Source: Treponema sp. (GTDB lineage: Bacteria; Spirochaetota; Spirochaetia; Treponematales; Treponemataceae). From it: a DNA stretch of 64,000 nucleotides. Each line of letters begins with the position of its first letter. Position 1 is the stretch's first letter. Where the stretch lies: the NCBI GenBank assembly GCA_016288205.1, contig JAEEYO010000059.1:62001-126000 (forward strand), given 5' to 3'. The notes under the pieces are model-generated. The model was not told the origin of the DNA, ran no database searches, and saw nothing but the letters and a program-made list of their open reading frames with translations. Position numbers and translations under genes: made by a program. Positions 17,631-26,404 of the stretch are shown here, in pieces.

Positions 17631-18733
17631 GGGACGGTCTCCCAGGGAACCAGACCGGGGGATGCCGACACCACGTTTTCGCCGGATTTGTCATCATCCT
17701 TCTCATCTGGCTTCACGGAATGGGTCTCCTCATCATCAGGGGACTCAAGCTCAGGCTCCTCCAGTCTCTCAAGCAGAGTGACCTCAACCGGAACGGTACT
17801 CCTTGACTTTGAGACTTCCTTGAATCCGCTCGGGACGGAAACCACTATGGGAATGTCATATTTTCCGGTTCCCGAGATTTTTGAACAGTCCGCGCTCACG
17901 TAAATCTGGGAAACGAGAAGCCTCTCAAGTCCAAGCTGACTGCCGCTCAGGGACACATCCACAGTAAATGGAGCGTTGTCAACACGGAATTTTGTGGAAA
18001 GGTCGGAAAGCTGAACCGGCACGTTCTTGAAATCCCTGGACGTCTCCACCTGAGAGAAGGAAACCTTCACCTTGACCGACGAGGACTCCAGGCTGATCAG
18101 ACTGTTCTCGTTCACGAGGGAAACATCCTGCTCAAGATTGCGCGCGACACCCTCTATGTCAACCGCGTCCGTCGCTATGAAATCAGTCGCCTCGACTATG
18201 CTTCGCGGGCCTGAGATCATGACGTAGGACGGAAAGGCATCCGTATCCGAGACCATGTATCCCCTGGCCTGGGTTCCAAGGACCGTCACCGTGATTGGCA
18301 CCGGCTTGGAAGTCTTTTTCTCAATGGCAAGCGACACCTTTTTCGGATTGATTCCCTCGATGGAAAGCGCGTCTATGCCCTCGGCCTTGTCTGTGAACTC
18401 AATCTGCACCGGAAAGTCAAACGTTCCCTCGTCCACCTTGTCGCTTATGTCAACGTAGGCCCTGAAATACTGGTCTGAGATTCCCTTCACCATGTCCTTG
18501 TTCGCCTTTACCGTAAGCCTGACGGTCTTTTTTCCCGCCGTAAAATTGGAGGATGCCGTCATCATGCCCTCCTCAACCACATTGAGGTCCAGAATCAGAT
18601 CCCTTGAGGCCATGCCCTGAGTGCTCACGTAGAAAATCCAGACGAACAGAGTCAGTCCGATGCAAATGGCTATGTGTGAGATGTTAGCCTTGAACTCCTC
18701 CCACTTTCTGCCGGATCTTACATTATGCTCCAT
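17627..18733 (-). CDS. cdaR: YbbR-domain protein, CdaR-like regulator of diadenylate cyclase
   Basis: 368 residues with one N-terminal membrane helix (about 17-38) followed by an extracytoplasmic array of YbbR beta domains; repeated sequence blocks such as VPITVTVLGTQARGYMVS and VPVQLSDLS support at least three repeats. In other bacteria CdaR binds and modulates the membrane cyclase CdaA, and here it directly follows and overlaps cdaA by 11 bases. The C-terminal tail is acidic and probably flexible. No glmM, the usual third gene of the cluster, is visible; acpS follows instead. Confidence 0.85.
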   Translation of the reverse strand: MEHNVRSGRKWEEFKANISHIAICIGLTLFVWIFYVSTQGMASRDLILDLNVVEEGMMTASSNFTAGKKTVRLTVKANKDMVKGISDQYFRAYVDISDKVDEGTFDFPVQIEFTDKAEGIDALSIEGINPKKVSLAIEKKTSKPVPITVTVLGTQARGYMVSDTDAFPSYVMISGPRSIVEATDFIATDAVDIEGVARNLEQDVSLVNENSLISLESSSVKVKVSFSQVETSRDFKNVPVQLSDLSTKFRVDNAPFTVDVSLSGSQLGLERLLVSQIYVSADCSKISGTGKYDIPIVVSVPSGFKEVSKSRSTVPVEVTLLERLEEPELESPDDEETHSVKPDEKDDDKSGENVVSASPGLVPWETVP

Positions 18734-19565
18734 CTTCCAGCTCCTCCATCTTTTTTTCCTCGGCTTCCCTGCTCTCCACGTTCAGGTAACTGTTCAGAAT
18801 GTCGGATGCCTCCTGCACGGATATGCCGTAGTGAATCTGGGAGTCATAAGCCAGACTGATTGCGCCGGTCTCCTCGCTCACCACGAGAACGATTGAGTCC
18901 GTCCTTTCCGCTGTACCAAGAGCCGCACAGTGCCTCGTTCCGAAATCATTGCTCACATCCGGCTGCTCGGACGTGTAAAGATGCGCGCCCGCCCTGTAGA
19001 TTCTGTCCTTTTCTATTATACATGCTCCGTCGTGAAGAGCCGTGTCGTGCATGAAAATGGTCTTGAGAAGACTTGCGGAAACCCTCGCGTCAAGAATCTC
19101 GCTGTGGTCGTTCGGGAGGGTCACTTCGTCGGACGAGGAATTCTTCAGGAACACGACAAGCATACCTCTCCTTGCCTCGGAAAGATCAACGGCGGCGGAA
19201 AGAGCGCTCTCTATGGTCTTTGAAAGCTCCGCGGTCCCTGAGTTTTTCCCCGTGAGACTGAAAAGATCCCATTTCTTGCCCTTTCCCATGTTCATGAAGG
19301 TCTTGCGGATCTCCGGCTGGAAGATTACGAAGAATCCGATGATGAGAGGCGTAAGGAGCGTGCTGAAAATCCATCCGAGCACGTCAAGATGAAGAACCCT
19401 GACCAAAAGATAGGCCATTCCGATCACTATCACCACGGTAAGGAGCTGCTGCATCTTGTTCCGGACAATCAGCTTGTAGCCCTTGTAGAACAGAAAGAAG
19501 ATGATTCCCATGTCAATGGCGTAGCGCACATATTCTAAAATTTTACTCAGTCCAGTCCCGTTCAC
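18723..19565 (-). CDS. cdaA: Membrane diadenylate cyclase CdaA
   Basis: Makes cyclic di-AMP from two ATP at the cytoplasmic membrane. The 280-residue protein has three N-terminal membrane helices (about 15-75) and a DisA_N catalytic domain. The metal/ATP motif LHDGAC is near residue 178. The second nucleotide motif, normally GTRHRAA, reads GTRHCAA here (near residue 208), an Arg-to-Cys change. Downstream SEETG is normal. It overlaps folP upstream (ATGA) and cdaR downstream. Family membership is certain; activity should be regarded as likely but not proven because of the altered motif. Confidence 0.92.
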   Translation of the reverse strand: MNGTGLSKILEYVRYAIDMGIIFFLFYKGYKLIVRNKMQQLLTVVIVIGMAYLLVRVLHLDVLGWIFSTLLTPLIIGFFVIFQPEIRKTFMNMGKGKKWDLFSLTGKNSGTAELSKTIESALSAAVDLSEARRGMLVVFLKNSSSDEVTLPNDHSEILDARVSASLLKTIFMHDTALHDGACIIEKDRIYRAGAHLYTSEQPDVSNDFGTRHCAALGTAERTDSIVLVVSEETGAISLAYDSQIHYGISVQEASDILNSYLNVESREAEEKKMEELEDGA

Positions 19566-20425
19566 AGTTCAAGCCTCCCACGGGCAGATTTTTTTACGGA
19601 TTCAAGGGCTCCCAGCACGTTCAAGCTGTCCACGCACGGCCCCACGTCATGCACGCGAAGGAATGTCGCACCGCAAAGAACCGAAATCAGGTCGGCGGCA
19701 AGGGTTCCGTAGAGTCTTCCGTCCGCATCCTTTCCGGTCATCTCTCCTATGCACGTTTTCCTTGAGAGAGCCATGAGCACGGGATATTTTCCGTCCCCAA
19801 TCTCGCCGCACCTGGAGATAAGCTCCAAATTTCCGTCCAAATTCTTTCCGAAACCGATTCCCGGATCAAGGATGATTTTGTCCCTCGCGATTCCTGCCTT
19901 CTCCGCGAAACCGGCCCTCTCCAAAAGATGAGCCTTTACCTCGGAAAAAATGTCCTTATATACGGTATTGTCCTGCATCACGTCGGGATTTCCCCTTCTG
20001 TGCATGAGGATAACCGGTATCCCGAACCCAGAGACGAGCCCCGCCATGTCAGGATCATCCTCAAGGGCAGAAACATCGTTCAGAATGTCCGCGCCCTCGT
20101 CAAAAGCGGCTTTCATCACGGCAGACTTTCTCGTGTCCACCGATATGGGGATGTCCGACACCTTTCTGACTGCACGAATCACCGGGATTACCCTGCGTAT
20201 CTCCTCATCTTCCTGAACGTATGCCGAGCCTGGTCTTGTGGACTCACCCCCGATGTCAATTATGTCGGCACCCTCGTCAATCAGTCTGAGAGCATTGTCC
20301 GCACCGCCCCTGCTTCCGCTGAAAAAACTGTCCGGGGTACAGTTCACAATGCCCATTACAAATGCCGGTCTTGAAGTAGAAATGCTCCGTCGCGCAAGAC
20401 GCATCTCCAAATTTTTTTTATCCAT
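19562..20425 (-). CDS. folP: Dihydropteroate synthase
   Basis: Condenses pABA with dihydropterin pyrophosphate in folate synthesis; sulfonamide target. Classical motifs are in order: MGIVNCTPDSFF, DIGGESTRPG, VDTRKSAV, LDPGIGFGKN and ALSRKTCIG. I take the ATG at 20425 (287 residues); an ATG at 20515 would overlap dxs by 62 bases with an extension that does not look like FolP. The ribosome site is weak (GGTGG, 13 bases away), in line with coupling inside the operon. Confidence 0.94.
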   Translation of the reverse strand: MDKKNLEMRLARRSISTSRPAFVMGIVNCTPDSFFSGSRGGADNALRLIDEGADIIDIGGESTRPGSAYVQEDEEIRRVIPVIRAVRKVSDIPISVDTRKSAVMKAAFDEGADILNDVSALEDDPDMAGLVSGFGIPVILMHRRGNPDVMQDNTVYKDIFSEVKAHLLERAGFAEKAGIARDKIILDPGIGFGKNLDGNLELISRCGEIGDGKYPVLMALSRKTCIGEMTGKDADGRLYGTLAADLISVLCGATFLRVHDVGPCVDSLNVLGALESVKKSARGRLEL

Positions 20426-20453
20426 AGAAACAATTATGCCACCATTTGCGTTT

Positions 20454-22388
20454 TTATACAAGGGCACGGACGGCTCTCTCAGCAATCTGTCCACCGGAAA
20501 GGCCCGCTTCCTCAAGGATCTGCGACCTGGTGCCGTTTGAGATGAATTTGTCCGGGAAAGTGATTATGTCGGTACGGGGACATGATTTTGCCCCAGCAGA
20601 TTTTCTGAGCACCAGCCCCTGAAGATACTCAGCCATGGAGCCGGATTTCATGCCGTCCTCAAGGAAAAGAATGGCATCGTAATCCTTCGCGCAGGAAAGG
20701 AAATGCTCCTCGTCAAAGGGCTTTACAAAGCGCAGCACGTACATGTCCACGACAATTCCCTTGATGATCATGGATCTGGCGGCGATCAGGCACTCACCGT
20801 AGAGGGAGCCCGTAAGCACCAAAAGGACCCGCTTTCTCGGTTTTCCGTCCACGGAAGGAGCGTCCTCAAATTCCGCGCTGATGGCCGGAGCGAATTTACC
20901 GCACGGTATATAAAGTCCCTTGCCCGGCTCAACTGGAGCGGAGAAAGCGTCTATCTCGGAGGGCGATGAAAGTTTCGGCCACCTGATTGCGACCGGCCCC
21001 TTGTTCACATTAACAGCCCAGTCAAGGCAGAGAGAAAGGTCGGACGCGGAAGTTACGGTAAGGATGGAAAGATTCGGAACCGAGCGCAAAAGGGCAATGT
21101 CGAATATTCCCTGATGTGTCTCTCCGTCGGACGGAACGGCCCCCGCACGGTCAAACGCCATAACCACATGACGGTTCTGCATGGCCACGTCCTCAATTAT
21201 CTGGTCAACCGAACGCTGTATGAAAGTCGAATAGATTGCCACCACAGGAACCAAACCGCCCGCCGCAAGTCCACCGGCAAAAGTAACGGCATGTTCCTCG
21301 GCTATTCCCACGTCAAAAAATCTGTCCGGGAAATGCCTTGAGAAAGACGCAAGCCCGGTACCCTTTGCCATCGCAGCAGTTACGGCCACCACGGAAGGAT
21401 TGCTCTCACCCAAAGACACCATCTTGCGGCTGAAAACCTCGGTAAAGCTCATCGTGTCGAATTTTTCCATCACGCCGTCGCTTATGTTGAAGGGGCCCAC
21501 CCCATGAAACGCCGAGGGATTGTCCTCAGCAGGCCTGTAACCGCGCCCCTTTTTCGTGACGACATGAATGACCACGGGACGGGGAATCTTCTTGACGCGG
21601 CGGAAAGTCTCCTCCAGCTGCCTTATGTTGTGTCCGCTCAAAGGTCCAACGTACTCGAATCCCAAGTCCACGAAAAGATTGTTGGTGAGCAAAAGCCCCT
21701 TGAGTCCGCGCTTGAACCTGTAGACGAATTTTCCCAGATGGCTGCCGAAATACGGGATTAGATCCACTACACGGTCTATCTTGCGCCTTATCCTCTGGTA
21801 GGGAGCGCCCATCGTGAGCTGGGAGAGATAGCGGGAAATGGCACCGGTATTGCGGCTGATTGACATCTGGTTGTCGTTAAGCACCACGACAAGTTTTTTC
21901 GCAAGATGTCCCGCATGGCTCAGAGCCTCGAACGCCATACCGCCCGTAAGAGCACCGTCACCTATAACGGCAACAACCTTGTCATCCCTGCCCTGCAAAT
22001 CCCATGCCGTAAGAAGACCGAGAGCTGATGAAATGGAGGACGACGCGTGACCGGCATCAAAAAAATCGTGGGGGCTCTCATAGATTCTGGTGAATCCCGA
22101 CATACCGCCGTGAGTCCTGAGCGAGGGAAAATCCGGATAGCGCCCGGTAAGAAGCTTGTGGGGATAAGACTGATGGCTCACGTCCCAGACTATGGCATCC
22201 TTGGGACTGTCGAACACTCTGTGAAGTGCGATGGCAAGCTCCACCACACCAAGATTGCTTGCAAGATGTCCGCCGTTTTTTGCGACGACCTCTATGATTT
22301 CGCTTCTGATTTCACCGGCCAGAAGGGACAGCTGATCCTCAGGGATTTTTTTCAAATCATCCGGTGAATGTATTTTCTGAAGTAACAA
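20454..22388 (-). CDS. dxs: 1-deoxy-D-xylulose-5-phosphate synthase
   Basis: First enzyme of the MEP isoprenoid pathway, a thiamine-diphosphate enzyme joining pyruvate and glyceraldehyde-3-phosphate. 644 residues, normal. Seen: the N-terminal DVSHQSYPHKLLTGR, the TPP motif GDGALTGGMAFEALSHAG, and the pyrimidine-domain DVGIAEEHAVTFAGG with its catalytic Glu. The start is TTG, supported by AGGGGG placed 5 bases upstream. First gene of the dxs-folP-cdaA-cdaR-acpS-DUF2225-truA operon. Confidence 0.96.
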   Translation of the reverse strand: MLLQKIHSPDDLKKIPEDQLSLLAGEIRSEIIEVVAKNGGHLASNLGVVELAIALHRVFDSPKDAIVWDVSHQSYPHKLLTGRYPDFPSLRTHGGMSGFTRIYESPHDFFDAGHASSSISSALGLLTAWDLQGRDDKVVAVIGDGALTGGMAFEALSHAGHLAKKLVVVLNDNQMSISRNTGAISRYLSQLTMGAPYQRIRRKIDRVVDLIPYFGSHLGKFVYRFKRGLKGLLLTNNLFVDLGFEYVGPLSGHNIRQLEETFRRVKKIPRPVVIHVVTKKGRGYRPAEDNPSAFHGVGPFNISDGVMEKFDTMSFTEVFSRKMVSLGESNPSVVAVTAAMAKGTGLASFSRHFPDRFFDVGIAEEHAVTFAGGLAAGGLVPVVAIYSTFIQRSVDQIIEDVAMQNRHVVMAFDRAGAVPSDGETHQGIFDIALLRSVPNLSILTVTSASDLSLCLDWAVNVNKGPVAIRWPKLSSPSEIDAFSAPVEPGKGLYIPCGKFAPAISAEFEDAPSVDGKPRKRVLLVLTGSLYGECLIAARSMIIKGIVVDMYVLRFVKPFDEEHFLSCAKDYDAILFLEDGMKSGSMAEYLQGLVLRKSAGAKSCPRTDIITFPDKFISNGTRSQILEEAGLSGGQIAERAVRALV

Positions 22389-22429
22389 ATCGTCCCCCTA
22401 ATCCCGCGAATATAGCAAAAAAATCAGGT

Positions 22430-22470
22430 AAAAAAAAGACCGCAGTAAGTCCGAAAACAACCGCGGTCTT
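22430..22470 (-). terminator. Intrinsic terminator after the 29-residue ribosomal-type gene
   Basis: Minus strand AAGACCGC (22470-22463) pairs with GCGGTCTT (22443-22436), followed by eight consecutive T (22437-22430). It sits between the small gene and dxs, isolating the dxs operon. Confidence 0.85.
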
Positions 22471-22495
22471 GCATAACATAAAAACAAGATTTCGA

Positions 22496-22585
22496 TTACT
22501 TGCTCTTATGCCGATTCCGTCTAAGCTTCTTCTTTCGCTTATGTGTCGCTATCTTTGCGCGCTTTCTTTTCTTTCCACAAGGCAC
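22496..22585 (-). CDS. 29-residue basic ribosomal-type protein (mS38/COX24, AURKAIP1-like)
   Basis: A very small gene with a GTG start at 22585 and an ideal AAGGAG ribosome site 7 bases upstream, ending in TAA and followed by a strong terminator. The product begins MPCGKKRKR and continues THKRKKKLRRNRHKSK, i.e. two thirds Lys/Arg/His. This matches the short proteins annotated as AURKAIP1/COX24-domain in Bacteroidetes and spirochaetes, the bacterial counterparts of mitochondrial ribosomal protein mS38. The match is from memory of the family pattern, but the start, spacing and terminator make the gene convincing. Usually missed by gene callers because of length. Confidence 0.82.
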   Translation of the reverse strand: MPCGKKRKRAKIATHKRKKKLRRNRHKSK

Positions 22586-22663
22586 GATAGAACTCCTTAA
22601 TATTTATAGGTAACTAAATTATGCTTTTTTTTGCATTTTACGTCAAGTACTAAAGCCCAAATT

Positions 22664-24352
22664 TTATGAATTTTTATTCTTTTGGCGGGGTTTTTCTGAG
22701 GAATTTCCGGCATTTTTTCCTTTGAGCCTCATAAAAATCAAGGGAAAGGCACGCAGGATGAAAATCAGGGCAAGAACAAGAATCTCAAGGCACGGAAGCC
22801 AGTCACCGAACCTCACATAAAGCGTGGGAGAGTAATCATCCAGGACAGGGACATCGCAGACAACGTAATTCATGGCAAACGGCTCGCTCCTATTGTGGAC
22901 CCTGCCGCATAAATCCACGAAGCAGGTGATTCCGCTCGCGGTACTTCTCACCGACGGAACGGCACATTCTGCGCTTCTGAACACCGACATGGAAAGATGC
23001 TGGATCTGGCACGGATTGCTTGATGACCAAGAGTCGTTGCTGATATTGACAAAACATCGCGCGCCATTTTTCACGAAGGAGCGGCAGAGAGAGCCGAAAG
23101 AGTCCTCGAAGCAGATCGGGACGGAAAAATCAAGTCCGCGGGCAGAAAAGACCTTTGCCTCGGTTCCGGGAGTCCAGAGATGTGTGTCGCCCATGAGGAG
23201 CATTTTGTAAAGTTTCGGGGCAATCTTCTCGTAAGGGAAATACTCAGTGAAGGGCACCAGATGCATCTTGTAGTAGGTCTCTGGCTCCGGCGGCATTATG
23301 TTGTTTTTCTCCGAATCAAACAGCAGGGCCGCGTTATAATCGTCAATATACTTTCCACCGTTGTCCACGCTCATCTGGTTTCCGATTACAAAGGCTCTAC
23401 CGCTCTTTTCCATAAAATCAAGCAGCTCCTCAATCATCTGGACGCGTCTTTCGTCGGTTTTTCTTTCATAATGAAATACAATCGGAGGAACCACGGCGGT
23501 CTCGGGCCAAACCACAAGCTCCACCTCAGGATGCGCGGCAATGGCTTTTTCGCTCAAGTCAATCAGATTCGCCACATCCCTTTTGTAGACGTCAAATCCA
23601 TATTTGTCGGAGTCGGTGTTGTTCTGAATGCAAGCCACGGAAAGGCTTTTTCCCGCTGATTTTTTCCCGCACGAGCTCAGTCTTGCCGCACCGAAAACAA
23701 AAAAGAACATGAAGGAGGCAAACAGAATGATGGCAGGAATCATCTCGGATTTCAAGGCAGCAAACAGATTTTTTACCGCAAGTGATTTTTTTCCTCCCTC
23801 ACCCAAGGACCACGCGCTCAGAATAAAGGAAGAAAAGAATGCTGACGTAAACACGCAGAGAGCGGAAACACCCCACACACCGAAAAGCGACGCGGACTGA
23901 ATCAGCAGACTGCTATTCCACTGGCTGTACCCAATGATTCCGTAGCTGAATCCAAGGAAGCCTTTCGTCTTGAGATACTCATAGACGCACCAAAGCAGAG
24001 CCATTGCATACGGAGAGTTTCCCGGTGATTTTCTCGAAAAAAGAGCGTCGGTAAGCTTTAGAAGCTCGAAAACAAGGGCCGTCATCAAAGCGAACCCCAG
24101 CACCCCGATGTAGATTGTATAAGGATTGAATGAAGCGAGCCAGTAGCACAGGAGGCCGTAGGAAAGACCTCCGTAAAACAAGCCCCAAAGCCATGCGGAT
24201 TTAAGACTCACCCGATGAATGGAAATAAAAACAGGAATAAGAGCCAAAAATCCTAAGACTCCTAATCCGTTTTCGAAGATAAATCCGGGATGAGAAAATG
24301 AAAATAGAACGGCACCAGAAATGACAAGAAGTAATGTCTTTACGTGCTTCAC
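22664..24352 (-). CDS. lnt: Apolipoprotein N-acyltransferase
   Basis: Adds the third acyl chain to the N-terminal Cys of lipoproteins at the outer face of the inner membrane. 562 residues: six or so N-terminal membrane helices, a periplasmic nitrilase-type domain and a C-terminal helix. The catalytic triad is recognisable: Glu in VVWPETAV, Lys in KMHLVPFTEYFPYE and Cys in VPICFEDSF. The start is GTG at 24352. Follows the HU gene by 15 bases, probably cotranscribed. Fits the many lipoproteins in the window. Confidence 0.94.
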   Translation of the reverse strand: MKHVKTLLLVISGAVLFSFSHPGFIFENGLGVLGFLALIPVFISIHRVSLKSAWLWGLFYGGLSYGLLCYWLASFNPYTIYIGVLGFALMTALVFELLKLTDALFSRKSPGNSPYAMALLWCVYEYLKTKGFLGFSYGIIGYSQWNSSLLIQSASLFGVWGVSALCVFTSAFFSSFILSAWSLGEGGKKSLAVKNLFAALKSEMIPAIILFASFMFFFVFGAARLSSCGKKSAGKSLSVACIQNNTDSDKYGFDVYKRDVANLIDLSEKAIAAHPEVELVVWPETAVVPPIVFHYERKTDERRVQMIEELLDFMEKSGRAFVIGNQMSVDNGGKYIDDYNAALLFDSEKNNIMPPEPETYYKMHLVPFTEYFPYEKIAPKLYKMLLMGDTHLWTPGTEAKVFSARGLDFSVPICFEDSFGSLCRSFVKNGARCFVNISNDSWSSSNPCQIQHLSMSVFRSAECAVPSVRSTASGITCFVDLCGRVHNRSEPFAMNYVVCDVPVLDDYSPTLYVRFGDWLPCLEILVLALIFILRAFPLIFMRLKGKNAGNSSEKPRQKNKNS

Positions 24353-24367
24353 GTCGTTCGTCTCTTA

Positions 24368-24694
24368 TTATTTGGAACTGCCTGCTTTCTCCACCGGCAA
24401 TTCCCACAGGGCGTTTTTCAGTTCCTGACCAGCCCTAAAAGCAGCGACATAATGAGGTGCAACAGACAGAGACTCGCCTGTTTTTGGGTTACGAGCCTTT
24501 TCACGTCCCTTTCTGAGACGCGGCTCAAAAGTTCCAAATCCACGAAGTTCTATGGTGCTACCATCCTTTAAAGCTCCCTTAATATTCTGCAGAAGCAATT
24601 CCAGAACATCCTGAACAACTTTTTTCTCGTAACCAGTGCTATCCTGATAAATCGCCTCAATCAAGTCATATTTCGTTACCTTTTTAGCAGACAT
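24368..24694 (-). CDS. HU/IHF-family DNA-binding protein
   Basis: A histone-like DNA-bending protein of 108 residues (MSAKKVTKYD start; an ATG one codon earlier is also possible). The diagnostic loop is GFGTFEPRLRKGREKARNP with the conserved Pro inserted between bases, and the dimer helices precede it. It has a longer N-terminus and C-terminus than the 90-residue E. coli HU. Whether it is HU-like or IHF-like in specificity cannot be told. Confidence 0.93.
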   Translation of the reverse strand: MSAKKVTKYDLIEAIYQDSTGYEKKVVQDVLELLLQNIKGALKDGSTIELRGFGTFEPRLRKGREKARNPKTGESLSVAPHYVAAFRAGQELKNALWELPVEKAGSSK

Positions 24695-24766
24695 CATACA
24701 CTCCTAAAAATTTTAGAACAAAATCCCAATGTACGAGAGGGATGTCCGCAGACACCCCATCCCCTA

Positions 24767-25087
24767 TTACTCGGCAGCCTTTGTAACTCCGAAAGTAACA
24801 TTGTAAAGCTTGTACATGCGGCTCTTCTTGCGGGAAACAGCGTTGCGATGCATAACACCCTTGCGCTGGGCCACATCATACTCATGCTGAAGTGCGACCA
24901 AAGCGGCCTTTGCTGCTTCCTGATCTTTCTTCTGCACGGCTGCAACAAATTTCTTTGCGCTTGTGCGGCATGTTGATTTTACTGCTTTATTGCGCAGGCG
25001 ACGAACTTCGCTCTGTGCATGTCTTTTCTCTGCAGATGATTTTCTCTCTGCATTCTTCTTTTCTTCTGCCAAAGGATTACCCCCCAT
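24767..25087 (-). CDS. rpsT: 30S ribosomal protein S20
   Basis: Primary 16S rRNA-binding protein of the small subunit. Helical, Lys/Arg/Ala-rich, with the typical SAEKRHAQSEVRRLRNKAVKS and a C-terminal NAVSRKKSRM. The ATG at 25087 gives 106 residues beginning MGGNPLAEEKK; the TTG six codons on, preceded by the G6 run acting as ribosome site, would give MAEEKKNAERK, which is closer to usual S20 starts and may be the real start. Confidence 0.93.
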   Translation of the reverse strand: MGGNPLAEEKKNAERKSSAEKRHAQSEVRRLRNKAVKSTCRTSAKKFVAAVQKKDQEAAKAALVALQHEYDVAQRKGVMHRNAVSRKKSRMYKLYNVTFGVTKAAE

Positions 25088-25095
25088 AAAATATA

Positions 25096-25123
25096 TATGT
25101 CCCTAAGCTTTTATGCGGACATA
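25096..25123 (-). promoter_or_regulatory. Hairpin in the rpsT leader
   Basis: TATGTCC (25096-25102) is complementary to GGACATA (25117-25123), giving a 7-bp stem with a 14-base loop, 8 bases upstream of the rpsT start region. S20 represses its own translation in E. coli, so a leader structure is plausible, but no homology is claimed. Confidence 0.35.
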
Positions 25124-25206
25124 CATCAATAGAAACAATTCACCTAGGGCACACCACTCAAAAACAGCTGCCCCATCCTTGCGGATTAAAAATTTATTGA
25201 AAACTC

Positions 25207-25377
25207 TTATTTGAAGTCTTTCGGTCTTCTTTCGACGCGCTTGCACTTCTGGCACTCAGCAATATTTCTGAGCCGGCCCTTCTCAAACATAGTCTTCATT
25301 GAGATTTCACCGCCACAAGGGCAGAAAAACTTTTGGGTCGCAACGGTCGTACGAGAGTTTTTACTTGCTCCAGCCAT
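25207..25377 (-). CDS. 56-residue zinc-ribbon protein, unknown
   Basis: A short gene with GGAGG 6 bases before the ATG and a good promoter upstream. The product starts MAGASKNSRTTVATQKFF and has two Cys pairs, CPC near residue 19 and CQKC near 42, in a ribosomal-protein-like basic context (KGRLRNIAECQKC, KRVERRPKDFK). It resembles a ribbon-type translation or RNA-associated factor. It lies between rpsT and the acyltransferase gene, both minus. I do not recognise the family. Confidence 0.78.
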   Translation of the reverse strand: MAGASKNSRTTVATQKFFCPCGGEISMKTMFEKGRLRNIAECQKCKRVERRPKDFK

Positions 25378-25408
25378 GACATTCCTCCATAATAATATCT
25401 ATTCTGTG

Positions 25409-25438
25409 ATAATACACAAATTTAAGCATTTGTGTCAA
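25409..25438 (-). promoter_or_regulatory. Promoter of the zinc-ribbon gene
   Basis: Minus strand consensus TTGACA (25438-25433), 18-base spacer, TATTAT (25414-25409); the predicted +1 is about 25 bases ahead of the ATG. Confidence 0.7.
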
Positions 25439-25491
25439 GTCTTTATCCCCATAATGGACATAAATTCTTCAAAAAACAGGCAAAAATTCCA

Positions 25492-26256
25492 CTAAACGGA
25501 AAGAGAATCCGCCGGGAGCGCCCTCCACTCATCCAGCTGAGCCTGAATCAGGGACTTGCTTTCCTCCAGGATTATCTTCTCGTCCTCCTTTCCCTGTGGA
25601 GCCGGATAAATCTTGAGGATTTTCGCACGGTAACTGCCCCTCTTAAGATTGCGAATCAAGTTAGTTACCCTGGAAAGTCTCCATCCTCCGTCCAAAGCAC
25701 AGACGACTACCGGAAGATGCGTTGACTGAACGAGCCGTCTGAAACCTGCGGAATAAAACTGTCCCAAATTTCCGTCGCGGCTTCTGGTGCCCTCAGGGAA
25801 GATTATGGGAATCTGATTTTCCTTCACGACCTGCGTTCCGAAATTCTCAAGGTGCTTCATCGCCACGGTGGGACTGCCCTTCCTCGGAATCATGCAATGA
25901 CGCTGTGAATGGAGCATCTTACCGACCATCGGCACGCTGCGCAATGTGTCCTTGGCAACGAAACGGACTTCCCTTCCGCGGAAATAATGCAGGTACAGCA
26001 CTATGTCAAGAAGGCTCTGATGGTTTGAGATCACAAGAAACTGCTCGGGCAAATCCTTGAAGCGGCTCTTGTCCCCCAGATACAAGAATCCCCGGTAACA
26101 TTTCAATATGGCGAAATAAAGTCTTGAGGACCTGCGTGTTATGTAATTTGACCAGAAAAGAGCTGCCTTTTTGCTGAACGGATAGACGAGCATCAGCATG
26201 AAAGTTGGAAATCCCACGGCACCAAAAAGACATATTATAGTAATTACTGTCAACAT
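25492..26256 (-). CDS. plsC: 1-acyl-sn-glycerol-3-phosphate acyltransferase (PlsC-like)
   Basis: Acylates lysophosphatidic acid to phosphatidic acid in phospholipid synthesis. 254 residues: N-terminal hydrophobic anchor, the catalytic block NHQSLLD (H-x4-D) near residue 76, and the substrate block FPEGTRSRDG near residue 150. Both are intact. Related acyltransferases share these motifs, so another lysophospholipid substrate is possible. Divergently oriented to the 1000-residue protein gene. Confidence 0.88.
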   Translation of the reverse strand: MLTVITIICLFGAVGFPTFMLMLVYPFSKKAALFWSNYITRRSSRLYFAILKCYRGFLYLGDKSRFKDLPEQFLVISNHQSLLDIVLYLHYFRGREVRFVAKDTLRSVPMVGKMLHSQRHCMIPRKGSPTVAMKHLENFGTQVVKENQIPIIFPEGTRSRDGNLGQFYSAGFRRLVQSTHLPVVVCALDGGWRLSRVTNLIRNLKRGSYRAKILKIYPAPQGKEDEKIILEESKSLIQAQLDEWRALPADSLSV

Positions 26257-26301
26257 GAAGCCTATTATATAGAATTCAATGATGATAGTCTAGGGGGGCT
26301 A

Positions 26302-26330
26302 TTGGCGGTATGCGTGCAAAATGATATAAT
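26302..26330 (+). promoter_or_regulatory. Promoter of the TPR/SpoIIE pair
   Basis: TTGGCG (26302-26307), 17-base spacer, TATAAT (26325-26330). A run of six G lies at 26293-26298, just upstream of the -35. The first possible start of the following frame (TTG 26330) overlaps the -10 box and can be excluded. Confidence 0.65.
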
Positions 26331-26404
26331 TGAAGAAAGGGGAAAATTCTGCCGAAAATTTATTGCAGGATTTTGCATTCAGGGAATTTTATGGAGAGAT
26401 CCAG

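Noticed and set aside
24698-24766. Terminator between rpsT and the HU gene
   Set aside because: A GC-rich hairpin (GGGTGTC/GACATCC) is present but no U-run follows, so termination cannot be claimed.
26293-26298. G6 run near the promoter at 26302 as a phase-variable promoter spacer
   Set aside because: It is upstream of the -35, not in the spacer, and only six long.
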